Source: CAJGBR01 sp045637425 (GTDB lineage: Bacteria; Bacteroidota; Bacteroidia; Bacteroidales; Rikenellaceae). Taken from it: a stretch of DNA of 15,743 nt. Below, one piece after another: positions 15,595 through 15,743 of the stretch. The notes below the pieces were generated by a model. The model saw only the letters and a list, made by a program, of their open reading frames with translations. It was not told where the DNA came from and made no database searches. The DNA lies in contig JAZTZL010000011.1 of the NCBI GenBank assembly GCA_045637425.1, forward strand, positions 1 to 15,743, written 5' to 3'. Position 1 is the stretch's first letter, and the number at the start of each line of letters is the position of its first letter. Position numbers and translations under genes: made by a program.

Positions 15595-15624
15595 TTTGTT
15601 TTCAAAGAAAAATCATTAACTTTG
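15595..15624 (+). promoter_or_regulatory. Bacteroidota promoter of coaX
   Basis: TTTG (15595-15598), 18 bases, then TAACTTTG (15617-15624) followed by CG matches the phylum consensus. The start should lie near 15631, about 17 bases before the ATG at 15648. No terminator is visible between mfd (stop 15558) and this site, so read-through from mfd is also possible. Confidence 0.7.
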
Positions 15625-15647
15625 CGCTTTAACGAAAATGAAATGTG

Positions 15648-15743
15648 ATGAATCTAGCCATCGATATAGGGAATAGTATGACAAAAATGGCGGTCTTGAA
15701 AGACCACCAGATTGTTGATACGTTTAGAGTCGAGAATCCAGAT
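15648..15743 (+). CDS. coaX: Type III pantothenate kinase (partial, N-terminus only)
   Basis: The first 32 codons, cut by the window end. MNLAIDIGNSMTKMAVL matches the start of CoaX, an ASKHA-fold kinase that phosphorylates pantothenate in the first step of coenzyme A synthesis and is insensitive to CoA feedback. D6 and the DIGNSxxK motif form the phosphate-1 loop that binds ATP. The usual residue after GN is threonine; serine here is conservative. The start follows a clear promoter and an A-rich leader. An ATG at 15643 is followed at once by a stop and is excluded. Other ASKHA members begin similarly, but the fit to CoaX is close. Confidence 0.85.
   Translation, partial: MNLAIDIGNSMTKMAVLKDHQIVDTFRVENPD

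Noticed and set aside
1..15743. CRISPR arrays, insertion sequences, tRNAs, rRNAs and phage genes
   Set aside because: None seen on either strand: no spaced direct repeats, transposase motifs or cloverleaf-like segments.

Overview
The window looks like ordinary chromosome of a Bacteroidota bacterium, most likely order Bacteroidales. This rests on four promoter-like sites of the lineage-specific form TTTG or TTG, about 17-20 bases, TAnnTTTG; on A-rich start contexts with no clear Shine-Dalgarno sequences; and on lineage-typical versions of HU, RNase G, LysS (with a C-terminal extension) and a 30-residue AURKAIP1/COX24-like basic protein. The genus cannot be fixed from the sequence alone.

Layout. 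Genes from 1 to about 5413 read leftward; genes from 5550 to the end read rightward. At the left edge is a visibly AT-rich operon of three small secreted proteins of unknown function (one cut by the window edge), two of which are tandem paralogues. Its promoter at 1146-1177 carries a perfect 10-bp inverted repeat covering the -33 box. Next comes a leftward unit of arginase (rocF), lysyl-tRNA synthetase (lysS) and triosephosphate isomerase (tpiA), with a promoter at 4799-4829 and a strong terminator at 1243-1278. A single lipocalin gene with its own terminator follows.

The rightward half starts with a six-gene run: NfeD-like membrane protein, flotillin-like floA, a HAD phosphatase, rdgB, recO and a WbqC-family gene. 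Several junctions overlap or nearly touch. It combines membrane-microdomain functions with nucleotide-pool cleaning and recombinational repair. A short, probably highly expressed unit of HU plus the COX24-like mini-gene has its own promoter (10032-10060) and a perfect 14-bp terminator stem (10562-10597). Then rng (RNase E/G) and mfd (transcription-repair coupling factor) overlap by one base, and the window ends in the first 32 codons of coaX, again behind a Bacteroidota promoter.

No mobile element, CRISPR array, tRNA, rRNA or phage gene was found. Most of the window is core housekeeping. The parts worth a second look are the unannotated 30-codon gene at 10441-10533, the secreted paralogue operon with its dyad-bearing promoter, the arginase start and promoter, and a lipocalin without the usual lipoprotein signal.
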